Part shown: positions 43,878 to 56,559 of the stretch, in pieces
How positions within the stretch are numbered: position 1 is the first letter of the stretch
Layout: each line of letters opens with the position of its first letter
Assembly (NCBI GenBank): GCA_015680685.1
Contig: MNCI01005823.1
Span: 254,623 to 318,622 of the forward strand
DNA from: Gnetum montanum
Taxonomy: Eukaryota; Streptophyta; Gnetopsida; Gnetales; Gnetaceae
Reading direction: 5' to 3'
Length of the DNA stretch: 64,000 bases
Notes under the pieces: generated by a model
Databases searched by the model: none
Seen by the model: only the letters and a program-made list of their open reading frames with translations
What the model was told of the DNA's origin: nothing
Made by a program: the position numbers and the translations under genes

Positions 43878-44946
43878 TGGATCATTGAACTTAGAGGGGG
43901 GGATGAGGGGGGGGAGAGGGGGGGAGGATGAATAAGTTCCCCAAATCGAACCTTTATAAAATAAAGCACACACATAAATTTATGTGGGTCCCCAACTTAG
44001 GCACTTCACACTCAAAGGATAGATTTCAAGCATACCTCTAGACTTTGTTGCTCTCCAAATGTGACTGAAGGAACCACACCCTATATAGTCAGCAAGCCTC
44101 ACTCTTGAGTGTTATATCGAAGCATCAACCATTCAACCTTGCAAGATTCCTTCAGGCTTAGAAATGTGGTTTCAAGGCTTCCACAACCTTTACAATCTTA
44201 AGCTCTACATCGAAGTGTTATACCATAGCACTAACAACTTAATCCTACAAGATCCCACAGGGCAACAAGAACAACAATTACAAGGAAGAATTGCAACTTA
44301 GTTTGCTAATCCTTGTACAGTTAGGTACAACACACTTTACAATGCCAAAATGATAAAATAATGAGGAGCAACAAAGAATTCAATGATTACAAATGATTAT
44401 AAGATGAATATAATAATGGTTGCACTTTTCCCAATGCATATCAAGTTTTCTTATAGCTACCATGTTGCTAAATCCTTTTCAAAACTCATGCAATGGTTAG
44501 CTAATGGTCAATAACAGTCATGGACAACTTCTTTCCTATGTTTGAGATGTCTCTTTAAATTTACCTTCAATTCTGGGAAGACGTCTTTGTTTCTTGAAAG
44601 ATGTATTTTTGAAGTATTCATCCTAGAAGATGTCTTTGCTCAATGGAAGATGTCTTTCTATATTTGTTCTACATTCTATAAAGACATCTTTGCCTCATGA
44701 AAGAGGTCTTTGGCTAAGAAAATACATCTTACTATTTTTGAAGGCATCTTTCTAAATTTTCTCTGAGTTCACCCAAAATTTGCCAAGACATCTACTGCTT
44801 CCCAGAGAAGTCTTTCTTCATCTTTCTTTACATGATGAATCCTTCGTTTCTTATTATGCAAGCACAACAATCACACATACAAGCAAAAAACTTGTTTTCC
44901 AATTTTTTTTTTTTAATGTTTTGACATATCAAAACCATAAGGTCCA
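43878..44946 (-). repeat. 3' LTR of element K (about 1.07 kb)
   Basis: Homologous along its length to 49322-50375: shared ATGGATCATTGAACTTAG, a common 'CTTTATAA...AAAGCACACACA' stretch, 'CTTTGTTGCTCTC' and 'CAAGATGTCTTT'-like words. The start (minus strand) is fixed by a PPT reading AAAAAGGGAAGATCA (44961-44947) followed by TGGACC. At its outer end this copy has expanded G runs (43896-43927) compared with a single run in the partner. Confidence 0.85.
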
Positions 44947-45739
44947 TGATCTTCCCTTTTTGGTAATGTCCAAAACTTAAGAAAATGGGTTAGCCTTGCA
45001 CAATAATTTTCCTTCTTTTTGGACATAACCAAAAAGGTCAAACCTATAGATGTATATCAATATATATACATAATTATAATAAACAATATTCTAAGAAAAG
45101 CATAAAGACATATAAAGTCCTATGGCAGCTGGGGATTAGGATAAGTGTGGAGGATCAATAGGACATGACTCAAGTAAAAGAGGCAAAATAAAAATCAACA
45201 TACCACACAGAGATAATTGGAAAACACATCATCTATCCATAACCATCTACAAAATGTTTTACATCAAAATATCCATAAGCATCTTACAAATCAATCACAT
45301 ATGTGCAAAGTCCTAAAATCACATATGTGAGAGCCACAAAATGTATCATCCTTTTTTATCATCAAAAGGAGGAAACAAAAAAACCATGGTCTCAATTACT
45401 AACCTTAGTAGCATCCTCAGATTCAAAATCCATCATTACTCAAGATGGATGATAAGTCTCCTCCTCATTGTCATCATTGTTGGTGGTGAGATGGCTGGAT
45501 TTCTAAGTGTCCTCATCTAAGGACTCAACTTGCTACATTGGAGCCCACCTAAGATGAAGCTTCACTCAAAACCAAGAGGAAGTTGGTGGAGCTAATGGAG
45601 CTAGGAGCTGCCAAACTAGGATCCATTGGAATGTGGTTCCAAAGATGCTCTCCATATTGTGTTGCTCAAAAGAGCTAGGAGCATCACCATGAGATGGAGT
45701 AGTGGAAGTAGGAAAGACTGAAACATGATGCTCTAACTA

Positions 45740-47192
45740 CTACATGGAAGCATGGTGCTTCCCTTGAACACTAGCTGGGGGTACCTCTAACTTAGAATTT
45801 AACTCCATCCTTGAGTCATAAGTGTGTGAGGGGCATGCTATTGAAGAATGGTGTGGAGGAACAAGAGCATCCTCCTTGTTATCAAAGATAGGAGAAGTGG
45901 TGATTTCCTCAAATACATGTCCATTAGAGGGAGAAGGAATCCCAACCTCATCTAAGCTCTTACGCAAGTAAAAAAGGTTCCTCCCAAGCTTCCCAATGGC
46001 TTGGGCAATGGGTTTGAATATCCTCTTCGCTCTAGAATATTTTGATCTTCTTAACTGTGGTGAGGCCTCCTTCTTTTGTATTGGTAATTTAGTTCTAGGT
46101 CTTGCTATTTCTGTGTGAGAAGAACTACTCTTCTCTACATACTCACTGAGACTCTACTTGCCTTTAAATAAAATCAACTCTAGAATTGATACACCGTTCT
46201 AATGGATCAACATGTTGATGAGGTAAGGGTGCCCAAGGATTCCCTCCCTAGCATAGAGGCTTAGAATGTCTCTGGAAAGAGTGTGCCCTAGATTTAATGG
46301 TAATCCTGTAAGTAAACAATATAGTACATAACCCTAGGTTGGTAACAGATAACTGTAACTTCCTCCCTTCATCATTATATTATATAAAACAATAAGTGAC
46401 AATGTGGAGGCATCTAGAGTCATCTTGCTCTGCTTAATGTGACATCAATCAAAAGACATATCTCTTCCAAACAATACATCACAAAATTTATCATGAGCTA
46501 TGAGCATAATACCATTTGTGTAAATGTCATGCATAAACTCTATAGTAATCTAGAAGACATCAATATTGGAAATAACCAGAAGTGCATTAACAATTTGAGG
46601 AGATACTTCANTTGGAAATAACCAGAAGTGCATTAACAATTTGAGGAGATACTTCAAAAACAATCCCATCAATAGTGGATGTAAAAGCCCCCACAATAAC
46701 ATCATAAATAACAATGGTACAGTAGAATTCTTGAATTAACAATTCAAGCACATAAAAATTAATGAAAATGAATGTAGTCCAATTTAAAAGCTTAAAATAA
46801 TCCAACAAAGCTTATTGTCTATGTAGAGGAAAATTAAGAAAATGCTCAGAAACAATAGTGGTGGTTCTTATGGTTTCAAATCGATGCTAAGCATATGTAA
46901 TATGAAATTAAGAGGTTTATGAGGATGACACATTGCTAGAACTTCCTCTTGCACATTTCTTGAAAGGATTTCTAGATGTACCAATCTTTTTGTGGACCAT
47001 CTCTACCAAAATCATTGTGAATGGTGGAGCCCTAGTCATCTCTATGGGATCTCTGTGGAAGAATACAACAAGAACGAAGGTTTTCTCTTTTATAATCATG
47101 GGTAAATGAAGGCTTTGAATGAAAAATGAGACATCTTTTCCAATAGACAGACATCTATTTTTCATGTAAAATATATAGTAGATGGCTTTCAT
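45740..47192 (-). pseudogene. Element K: second ORF before the 3' LTR
   Basis: On the minus strand a text starting 'MKAIYYIFYMKNRCLSIGKD' (47192) continues through 'VIVGAFTSTIDGIVFEVSP' (about 46710-46650), 'INMLIHXNGVSILELIL' (about 46220-46170) and 'RSKYSRAKRIFKPIAQAIGK' (about 46050-45990). It ends in an acidic, Ser/Pro-rich tail (45967-45740). I do not recognise a catalytic domain; similar proteins are annotated in plants as putative plant transposon proteins. The N at 46611 with 45-bp duplicated flanks is an assembly join inside this ORF. This ORF sits where an env-like ORF is found in some copia (Sirevirus) elements. Confidence 0.5.
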
Positions 47193-47639
47193 TTATCGAA
47201 GATGTCTTTCCTACAACAAACAAAAACTTAGAGAGACGTCTCTATTCTACCAAAGATGTCTTAGCAGAGATCTCTTTCACTTTTGAAAGACATCTTTCTT
47301 CAAAAATCAAGATGAGGTTTTGGAAGGTTGCCATTGGTTTATAGTCTTAATTAAACCTTGAAAACAAAAAGAAAAACTTATCTCTACCTACTTGTTATGC
47401 TATCGAAAGATGATGATGTCTAAAGAGCTAAAGAATGTCTTTCCTCTTTTGAGGAATCTCCCTTGAACCAAACTTTTCCAATGTCCAATGCATAACTTCC
47501 TTTTATAAATTTGTTAAGGAAAGTGTTTTGATGCCCTTAGTCCTATTTAATTCTCCATTTCCTTTTGACAGCCTTGATCTTTTAGGTTGACTTCCAATCT
47601 TCTTTCTAATCCTACATAAAACCCTTTCTTGGTGTACTT

Positions 47640-49295
47640 TGATAAAACCAGGAAGTCTTGTGAGATGTCCATGTACTCATATGATAAAAATTTAGATTAC
47701 ACTCCCATTGTTTATGCCCAATCTTATTACAATAATAATATCTAATTCTCCTATTGGAAAAGTAGCTAGAAGGACCAAACCTTTGAGGACTTTTATGTTG
47801 GACAAAAGCTTCCTTTAATGTACAGTCCTTGTTCCTTAATGGTGCCTTTAGATGAGATGAAGGTTCCTCTTCTTTGTGGCAGCATCCAAGTCCACGTTTG
47901 TCTTGTGGGCTTCTTCCTTGTCCAAGAACCTTTCAAAGAGACTCTTTTCCTTTCGTTGGTCTTTCATTCACTAGCCTAACATCAACAAGTTCTTCTTTAA
48001 TCTACTCACATGATTTGGTTAGTGCTTCATTCTTAGCCTTAAGGTCTAAGAATTATATGTTAAGATCAAAAATGGTTAAGTTTAATGAGGATATTTCCTC
48101 ATCTTTAGACTTGACTTGTTTATTTAACTTAGCACAAAGATTTTAAAAATTTAAAATTTCTTTACATAATAAATCAAACCTTTCATCATCATTTAGTTCA
48201 CCATCTAATGAATAACCATCAGTAAGAGCCATGCTAATGATCTGAGAATTTTTTGTATCAACCTCCACTTCTTCCTCACTCTATTCCCCATCATCCCAAC
48301 TTGTATAAAAGTTAGTTTTCTTTCCTTTTTCAAGGGATTTGTTCTTCTATTGCATTCTAAGGCTACTAGGACATTCAAAGGCCACATGGCCTCTACCTTC
48401 ACACATCCAACATTCTATAGAAGAAAAATCTAAATTAGAGTTTAAAAAGTTCTTACCTCTTTCTCTACCTTTATGCTAATTGAGTCTTGGCAGATATGCT
48501 CCTTTGTTCTTCCTAGCAATTAGTCATTGTAGCTTTTTGGTAAGAAAGGCAATCTCATCTTCACTACCCTCTTCATGTTCATTGAGTTCCTTCTCCTTTG
48601 AAGTAGTCTTTAAGGTAATGGGCCTTTCTTGAATAGCTCGTTCACTTATGAGATTCATTTCATAAGTAATGAGAGCACTTTGAAGCTCTTCAAATTTTAA
48701 GGTTGAGAAGTCTTTGATTTCTTCCATCGTTGTAACCTTAGGCCTGAACTTCGGTTGTAGAGTTCTAATAATTTTGATGATGACATTTTTTTCAGGCAAG
48801 TCTTTCCTTATTTCTCTAATGGCTACAACAAGATCATTAGATCTAGAAAAATAATCATTAATTTTCTCACCTTCTTGCATTTTTAGGTTATCATATTCAC
48901 TTTGTAGAACTAAAAATTTTGATTGCTTAACAATAGAGGTTCCTTCATAAGTAGCTTCTAAAGTTTGCTAAATTTCTTTGGCCATTTCACATCCTGCTAC
49001 CCTATTGAATTTAGATTTATTCAATGTACAATATAAACAATTTTTTGGTTTTGAATTAAACATGAACTTATTCTTTTCCTCTTTAGACCATTTGTTGCAA
49101 GGCTTAATGATGCTAATGGTACTGTCGATAGGTGGCATATAGCCTTCCAATATTGATTCCCACTTCAAGCTCCATGGATTTAAAGAACCCTTGCATTCTA
49201 GCTTTCCAATAATTGAAGTCAAATCCATCAAACATGGGTGACTTTGTGTAAGATGTCCCCTCCATTGTCCACTCTAGAAGTTGATGATGAAACAT
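47640..49295 (-). pseudogene. Element K: Ty1/copia-type gag with two zinc knuckles
   Basis: The minus-strand start 'MFHHQLLEWTMEGTSYTKSP' (49295) is followed by 'MFDGFDFNYWKARMQGF', the classic copia gag opening. Then come 'MQEGEKINDYFSRSNDLV' and 'TLQPKFRPKVTTMEEIKDFS' (48880-48700; UBN2 / gag-polypeptide of LTR copia type). Knuckle one is 'CWMCEGRGHVAFEC' (about 48415-48370) and knuckle two 'YYYCNKIGHKQWEC' (about 47745-47700). Between them is a coiled-coil region. No protease, integrase or reverse transcriptase follows; the second ORF comes instead. Internal stops are few, so this gag is among the better preserved retroelement ORFs in the window. Confidence 0.85.
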
Positions 49296-49301
49296 AGAGT
49301 A

Positions 49302-49317
49302 CCAAGCTTCAATACCA
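49302..49317 (-). promoter_or_regulatory. Primer binding site of element K (tRNA-iMet type)
   Basis: The minus strand reads TGGTATTGAAGCTTGG a few bases inside the LTR, matching the initiator-Met primer TGGTATCAGAGC closely. It fixes K on the minus strand. Confidence 0.75.
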
Positions 49318-49321
49318 CTAA

Positions 49322-50375
49322 TGGATCATTGAACTTAGAAGGGGGGGAATGAACAAGTTCCCTAAATAAAACCTTTATAAGACAAAGCACACACACAAAT
49401 TTATGTGGTTTCCCAACTTGGGTTCTCCATTTTTGGAGGGTAGATCACAAGCACATCTTCAAACTTTGTTGCTCTCAAAATGTGGTTGAAGCAATCACAT
49501 CCTATATAGTCATCAAACCTTGCTCCAAAGTTTGTACTACAACACAAACCACTCAACCTCACAAGGTCCCGTTAGGCTTTGAAATGTGGTTTTAAGGCTT
49601 CCACAACCTTTACAACCTTGAGCTCCATACCATAGTATTGTACTACAGCACCAACAACTCAATTCTGCAAGATCTTGACAAGCTAAAGAAAATTAGCCTC
49701 ACAAGGTAACAAGAACAAGAATTACAAGGGAGAATTACAAATTAGTTTGCTAATCCTTCTACAGTTAAGTACATCACACTTTACACTACCAAAATTATAA
49801 AATAATGAGGAGAAATAGAGAATTCAATGATTACAAATGATTGTAAAATGAATACAATAATGCTTGCATGTTTCCCAATGCACATCAAGTCTTCTTATAG
49901 TTACTATGTTGCTAAATCCTTCTCAAAACTCATGCAATAGCTAGCTAACAATTACTAATGATCATGGAAGTTCCCACATCTGAGATGTCTCTATGAATTT
50001 TCCTTCAATTCTAGAAATATGTCTTTGTTTCTTGAAAGACATCTTTCTGAAGTCTCCATACTAGAAGATGTCTTTGCTAAATTGAAGATATCTTTTTGTA
50101 TTTGGTATACATTCTATAAAGACAACTTTGCCTCATGAAAGACATCTTTAGTTGAGGAAAGACATCTTGGTGTTTCTAAAGAAGTCTTTCTAAATTTTCT
50201 CTAAGCTCACCCCAAATTTTCCAAGATGTCTACTACTTTCTAGAGATGTCTTTCTTTATCTTCCTTTGCATGATGAATCCTTCAATTCCTGCAAGCACAA
50301 CAATCACACAGACAAGCAAACAAACTTATTTTCTATTTTCCTTAATGTTTTTACATACCAAAATCATAATATCCA
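49322..50375 (-). repeat. 5' LTR of element K (about 1.05 kb)
   Basis: Partner of 43878-44946. The outer end (TGGATATTATG, minus strand) aligns with TGGACCTTATG at 44946. I found no convincing 5-bp target duplication, so the exact ends may be off by a few bases. Confidence 0.85.
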
Positions 50376-50756
50376 CAACTATGTAGACTTGGTTTTATAA
50401 AAATACTTGTTCCTTAAGTTTTTTACAAGTTGGTATAAGGATTGTGTTAATACTTTGAACTTTTCACCCAAAACTACACCCTTTGGCCTTATTAGTAATG
50501 CATGGAATTTTTGTCTCTTCAAAATGATAGGTTCATATTTTATGTCTTATGTCAAATTGGTAATGGTTGTTGACTTTTGCATAGGATTAGGAGACATTGT
50601 TTTTGTGAGGAAGGGGGTTACACTAGATTGTCCTTGTGCTAGTTTTAGTAAGCTAGTAGGTCTCCTAGTTTTATTCACATGGGTGAAAATTTTCCTAAAG
50701 AAAGGACATTTTTGAGACTTTTGCTAAGATTTACTAACATTATCATTCACTTATAA
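50376..50756. other. Short unassigned segment between K and D
   Basis: One open frame (50407-50715, +) has no recognisable domain and is likely chance. The segment ends in ACTTATA, the target sequence duplicated around D. Confidence 0.35.
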
Positions 50757-51583
50757 TGAATCATAAAATGGGCTGTGTTAACGGGCATGCATTGATGCAT
50801 TTCCATCAATGCATGGTTTGATGTGTCAACGCATATGCATTGATGTGGCATTTGTCTGTGCCTATATAAATGCATGCATCCATTGCATTTATGACATCAA
50901 TTATTAGTCAATAGCATAATGAACTTTGGTGTAGATTATTCTTACAAAACTTAGAACATTTTCTAAGTACCATAGTAGGAGTCAAGGCTTGTACGGATCA
51001 TTATTCAAGCACCAATGAACCTAGACACATTGATATGATGGCAATAAAGACGAGATTCTTGATATACCTTGCATACTTGGAAGTAGATTAATGTTTACTT
51101 TTATGCAATTTTCTATTCATGTACTTTACTTTCCTATTCTTAATTAATTAATATATGTAAGTATGACTCGAGCATAACATTAGTGCTTAGTGCTTAGTAA
51201 TTCCAACAGTGCTATCAATTAGTAACCTAGTAGTGTTATAACACATTTAGGATGTGTATGGAAGGTAGGACCAGATACTTATGCTAGGAAGTAGGCTAAG
51301 ACATTAGTTAGTCACTTAGATTATTTCTTAATCAATTACTTTGTTCCATGCTTAGGATAATTAGATAAAAATATAAAATTAATAGAAATCATGTACCTTG
51401 GCTTCACTTAACCATATGCTTGCACTTACACAAGTGTAGCCAAGAGGATAACAATTGCACCCTTAAGTCACTATCTTTACTATTAGCATTTATAAAGGTA
51501 AAGTCCTCAAAATTTGATTGGATTGCTAGTGAATGTTTGTGATTCCTATGGTTGGACATAGGGGGGGTACCTACCACTCATCA
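50757..51583 (+). repeat. 5' LTR of element D (827 bp)
   Basis: It runs TGAATCATAAAATGGGC to GGTACCTACCACTCATCA and is collinear with 62761-63568. TATATAAA at 50863-50870 is preceded by ATGCATTGATGCAT-type palindromes (50788-50845). The inner end adjoins the PBS and the outer end adjoins ACTTATA. Confidence 0.9.
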
Positions 51584-51584
51584 T

Positions 51585-51603
51585 TGATGCCATTGCGTAG
51601 GAC
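51585..51603 (+). promoter_or_regulatory. Primer binding site of element D (tRNA-Asp type, decayed)
   Basis: TGATGCCATTGCGTAGGAC matches the tRNA-Asp complement TGGCGCCGTTGCCGGGGAC at 13 of 19 positions, mostly transition differences. Element B has the same class of PBS. Confidence 0.6.
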
Positions 51604-51734
51604 TTTAGTTAGCTAACTGTGCAATCTAGGAAAGATAGTGAAATCATTTGTAGACATTGTAAAAGGAACTTAAAGCTAACATCATTAAAAATAAAGAAAA
51701 TAATAGAATCACACTATTTTTCTCAATCACTAAT

Positions 51735-53835
51735 ATGGCTTCCTCTCATAGCAAAGGCTCTTCACCATCATTCATAAGTAAATCCAATCAGCAACAATAA
51801 GAAGGTCAGAAGACGCTAGTGCCTCAATAATTTAAGGTGCTCTACATTCATCTAGATGACCATGATCTCAACTTTACCTTCATCCTAGACTAGGATGAGC
51901 AACTATAGTGGAGGGACATGGAAGACAACATTGTGTTTCCTCCCAAATAATCTATTCCTACAATGTTGTTGAAAAATCTTATCAGAATAGGCATTGCAAG
52001 ACTCAATTTTGAGTACAAAGTGCAAGATCATGCTTATCGGAATTATCATCCCATAGAAGCATAGAAAAAGAAGGATTGGCAAATGNCCATCAAAGAGAGG
52101 AGTAGAATTAGTGTATTAAGAGGTTCTTGAAAAGAAGTTCTTGCCTTATTTGTGTGTTTGCAGGAACAAGTGGGTAGGATCACGTTTGCCTTTTGTGGCC
52201 TCATATCAGGTTCCATTTGCCAATCCTTCTTTTTCTATGCTTCTATGGGATGATAATTCCGATAAGCATGATCTTGCACTTTGTACTCAAAATTGAGTCT
52301 TGCAATGCCTATTCTGATAAGATTTTTCAACAACATTGTAGGAATAGATTATTTGGGAGGAAACACAATGTTGTCTTCCATGTCCCTCCANTGCCCCTGC
52401 TAGCAACAAGGAACATGCTGAACATTGTAGAGGCTATAAAAATACCAACTAGAAACATGAAAGATAACCAAATAAAATGGTTGGAAATGAATAGTATCCC
52501 CAAGTTTGAAGGAGGATATAATTTAGATCCGCAAAACCACTTGCAAGCCTCTCACAATGCTTATGTCTTACAAAATGTGGAGAATGATTGGAAAAAGCTA
52601 AAATTATTTTCTAGTACACTCATCAAGGAAGCAAAAAGTTAATACCAATTCTTGGAACTAGAATCCATTCAATGATGGTGTATGATGCTTAACCTATTTA
52701 ATGATAATTATCAAATGTACTCTAGAGTGTCCAACTTGAGAAGGAAAATCTAAAGATGAAAACAGTGCACTCCTGAATCCTTTGATGTGGCCATGGGTAG
52801 GTATTACACCTTGTTGCACTGATGCCTAGGCCATGGCTATTCTCAAAGGGATCAGTTGTGCCACATCATAGATGGGCTCTAAATTAGAATGAGGGGGACT
52901 TTTGAAATCTATGCCCAAGGGAGACTTTTAGATCTAAGAGCCCATCAAATCCAAAGGCTCATTGAGCATGTAGATAAGGAAGAGGATGAGCTAAAAAAAT
53001 GAGAAAGTGCATAGGAGTATAATAGGAACTATTCTCTCCACAGTAGGAAGGTCCATTTCTATGACAATGAGGAAGAGGCACCACTTGATGAAATGGTATA
53101 AGGAAACCTTGTTGATATAAAAATATGTCTTTGAAATATTGGCTAAGGTTGATAAAATGTTGGACTCCTTGGAAGAAAAATTTCAAACTACTCTAAAAAT
53201 TGTAGAAGAGAGTAGAGACCAAGGAGGTAGTGGTCATGAAAGAAGACAAAAAAAGGAGGATTAATGTAATCATTGTATGGCTAATGGTAAGGATGCAGTA
53301 GCTAAGGAGGTTGTGGATTCTGAGTTAGATGATGATAAGCATGACATATGTCAATATGAAAATCCTAAGGGATGTTACCCTATTGTGTTACACTTGTAGG
53401 AATTTGGGGTGTATGCTTTAAATTCCAAACTGGCAAAATGGCAAGCACCTAGGAGGTTGCCTTATCCACAAGGCAACTATTGGCAAAAATTCCACCACGA
53501 CACTTATTATCTAAGTGGAGCATCACCTCAACCCCATGATCAATATCAGTAGTGGTAGCACCCACAATCATGGGGGATGCCACCACCAAGGCAACAGTAT
53601 CCTTACCACCAACTTGATCCTTATGGGTATTATGTTCAACAACCCCTTTCTTCATGTGACTCCTGTAGTCATGCTTCCTTTCAACACCATTACTACCCTC
53701 ATGAATATTATAGAGCATCACCATCAAGGAGGAAGTCTCCATTTCCTTACTTTTCTTCTCCATACGTTTACACTCCTACAACTCCAACTTCCACTCCTCT
53801 TCCACTTGCTCCATCTATGTAGCGTAATATCCTGA
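51735..53835 (+). pseudogene. Element D: gag (contains an inverted contig)
   Basis: The start 'MASSHSKGSSPSF' is homologous to the start of B's gag. Further blocks are 'DHDLNFTFILD' (51860), 'IPKFEGGYNLDPQNHLQASH' (52497), 'WKKLKLFSSTLIKEAKS' (52590), 'EVVDSELDDDKHDICQYENP' (53308), and the Pro/Tyr tail 'MPPPRQQYPYHQLDPYGYY' (53577). Stops and frameshifts are frequent. 52087-52390 is a contig lying in the wrong orientation between two Ns (52086, 52391), so the open frame 52193-52642 is partly an artefact. When this piece is mentally flipped, the gag continues without the 177-bp inverted duplication. Confidence 0.8.
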
Positions 53836-54099
53836 GATAGCCACAACATAGAAATGCCACGAGGGCTATAAACTTACAGCTGGCTCCTCAACTAAGTGGT
53901 TCTAATGCTAAGCCATGTAAAATATCCTTCTTCAAATCCAATAGTCCCACAAAACCCTCACATACATCTATGGCTATGATCCTTGCTCCCACCTCCTCTA
54001 CAACACCTATCAAGCCTCCTTTAAACCAGAACACTCCCCAGCTACATACCATCATGTTGATTCATGTGGTCTTTAATTGGATTAAGGTTGACCATATTT

Positions 54100-54210
54100 T
54101 GAAGAAGATATTTGATCCTAGATGTCCCCTTATTTATTTACAGATTTCTAGAAATGAACCTTGCAAAGCTCTTTGTGACTCAAGTTCCAAAGTTAACTTG
54201 ATCTCATAAC
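54100..54210 (+). pseudogene. Element D: aspartic protease active-site region
   Basis: 'RNEPCKALCDSSSKVNLIS' (54152-54208) corresponds to the retropepsin motif L-x-D-[ST]-G-A-x-x-x-L-I-S with the Gly replaced by Ser. The same block is seen in B (minus strand near 5320). The remainder of the protease to the RT (54211-55150) is readable only in fragments, such as 'KSYLESMEYLE'. Confidence 0.65.
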
Positions 54211-55139
54211 AAATGTACAAAGATTAGAACCTACCTCCTTTGAAAAAGAGCAATATAAGATTAGAACTAGCAAATTAATCCATCACTATTCCTTAGGATT
54301 AGTTGAGGATACAATGACCACCATTTGTGGCTGATCATATCTTGCTAATTTTCTAGTGATCCATGTGGGAGAATGCTAAGGGGGACTTCTCTTTCATCAT
54401 GGGGAGAGCATGGCTAAGTACAATTAATGCATGGTTGGGGATCTGAGATCTCTCCTTGGAAATTTCCAAGGATAATGAATTCAAAAAGATTAAGAAAAAG
54501 TATGTTCCATGCATTACGTACAGTGACACAGGGTGCCACTACATGCAAAGACTATGGACAATAAAGAGCACATCCCTTAAAGCATGTAGTTAGTTTGTTG
54601 ATGTCATTGAAACTCAAAGGTGCTTATATGTGAAAGCCATTAAGTAAGAGGGCACCCAGTGGCTAATAATAGAAAAAGAGATTGAATCCATAATGTATAT
54701 GGAACTATCCAAGAGCCTCACAAGCTCTTACCTAGAGAGCATGGAATACTTAGAGTAGATCCATCACCAACTCTCTTATGAACAAGGAGAAATCAATTGA
54801 GGAAAGTTGGAGATCCCTGAGACCTTCAAGTAGGAGCCCCTTCAACTGAAGGCTTTACCAATAGGCATGGAGTATGCCTTCTTAAATAATGGTAAGCCAA
54901 TCATCATCAATGCCATACTTACTCATGAACAAAAGAAGAAGTTACTGGAAGTTGTGAACAAATAGCCAAAATCCTTTACTTGGTCATATCATGAGCTCAC
55001 TAAAATAGACCCAAGGATATGCCAACACAAAATCTATACATAGCGCTCTATCAAATCATAAAGGTAACTACAGAGATACTTGAACCCCAAGCTCAAGTAG
55101 ATCATCAAGGAGAAGATTAAAAAACTTCTCAAGGTAGGG

Positions 55140-56330
55140 CTCATTTATCCTATTACAAATAGCAAGTGGATTAGCCTACTTGTTATAATGCCAAAGAAAG
55201 AAGAAAAATGGAGGGTTTGTATCGATTTCAGGTTGTTGAGCATGACAACTTACAAAGATCACTTTTTGTTGTCATTTGCGAACCAAGTGTTGGATATCAT
55301 CGCGGAACATTACTATTGTAGCTTTCTAGATATTTATAGTGGCTATAACCAAATCCAAATTATGTCTAAGGACCAGGCCAAAACAACATTCACAAGTCCT
55401 TGGAGGACTTTTTCATACAGGAAGATGCCCTTTGTCTTGTGTAATGCTCTTGCTACTTTCCAACATTTGGTCCTCATCATATTTCAACAATAAATTGATA
55501 GTAGGTTGGAAGTCTTCATGGATGACTTCTCCACCTATAGGGCTACATTTGAGTAAGCCTTTGACCATCTGTTACAAGTGCTTACAAGATGTATGTAGAC
55601 TAACCTGAGGCTTAATTGGAAAAAGAGCCATCTGATGGTCTAAAGAGGCATTATCTTGGGACATTGAATTTCAATAAAGGGGATTGAGGTACACCCAAAA
55701 AAAGTAAGGGTCATCTAAGGAATCACTAGGCAACTAGAGACTATCAAAGATGTGTGGTCATTTCTTGGACACATTGGTTATTATAAATGTTCCATTGAGA
55801 ACTTTTCAAAGATTGCCAAACTATTGGTGAAGCTGACAAGAAAAGATGCATGATTTATCTAGGCCAAGGAATGTGAGCATGCATTCTAGTAACTCAAGTA
55901 GAAGCTTGTAAAAACTCCCATTTTACAAGTACTAGACTAGTTCAGACCATTCCATATCATGATAAATGCATCAAACTATGCCTTGGGGGCTATGCTAACA
56001 TAGATGGATGATTAGAAATGTCCATACTACATCCACTATGCCAACAGAAGCATTGTGAATGCACAACTTAACTACACCACCACTAAAAAGGAGCTAATTA
56101 TAGTGGTGGATGCATTGGATAAATTCATGAACTATGTGCTTGGGTATAAAGTGTTTATGCATGTTGACCACAGTGTTATTCGATTCCTCATAAATAAACC
56201 AATAGTGAGCCCCTGGGTCATTCAGTGGTTGGTGATCCTACAAGATTTTGATCTAATTATGGTGAATAGAAAAGGAACCAAGAATATGGTTACTACTTAT
56301 CTCAGTTATGATGGAATAGTAAGGAGGAGG
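55140..56330 (+). pseudogene. Element D: reverse transcriptase and RNase H
   Basis: RT blocks: 'MPKKEEKWRVCIDFRLLSM' (55188), 'FLDIYSGYNQIQI' (55325-55365), 'TTFTSPWRTFSYRKMPFVLC' (55384-55443) and 'VFMDDFSTY' with the catalytic M-D-D intact (55510-55540). RNase H follows with 'PFHIMINASNYALGAML' (about 55950-55998) and 'TTTKKELIIVVDALDKF' (56076-56128), then 'HVDHSVIRFLINK'. The single RNase H followed by an Athila-style linker ('TIWYKYILSYLLT', 'DMPHG') and integrase differs from the dual-RNase H plan of element A. Confidence 0.85.
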
Positions 56331-56559
56331 AGAATCCACTATCAAACCAATTTCTTGATGACCTTCTCTTTACTAGTGTTGTTAATACATAAGACCCCAA
56401 AGAAACCATTTGGTACAAATACATCCTATCCTATCTACTCACTTAGGATATGCCACATGGATGAAACTAGAAGAAGAAACAACAATTTCTTCACCAAGCT
56501 AAACACTTCATGGAGATCAATAGCAATCTTTACAAGGTTTGTCCAGATGGCTTGGTACG

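Noticed and set aside
51909-52390. A 177-bp perfect inverted repeat as a hairpin or MITE
   Set aside because: Its ends coincide exactly with the Ns and the arms have no differences although the DNA is old; it is an assembly overlap.
52193-52642. A 149-codon open frame with part of a gag
   Set aside because: It crosses an inverted contig and the N at 52391; the first part is the antisense of gag sequence present just upstream.
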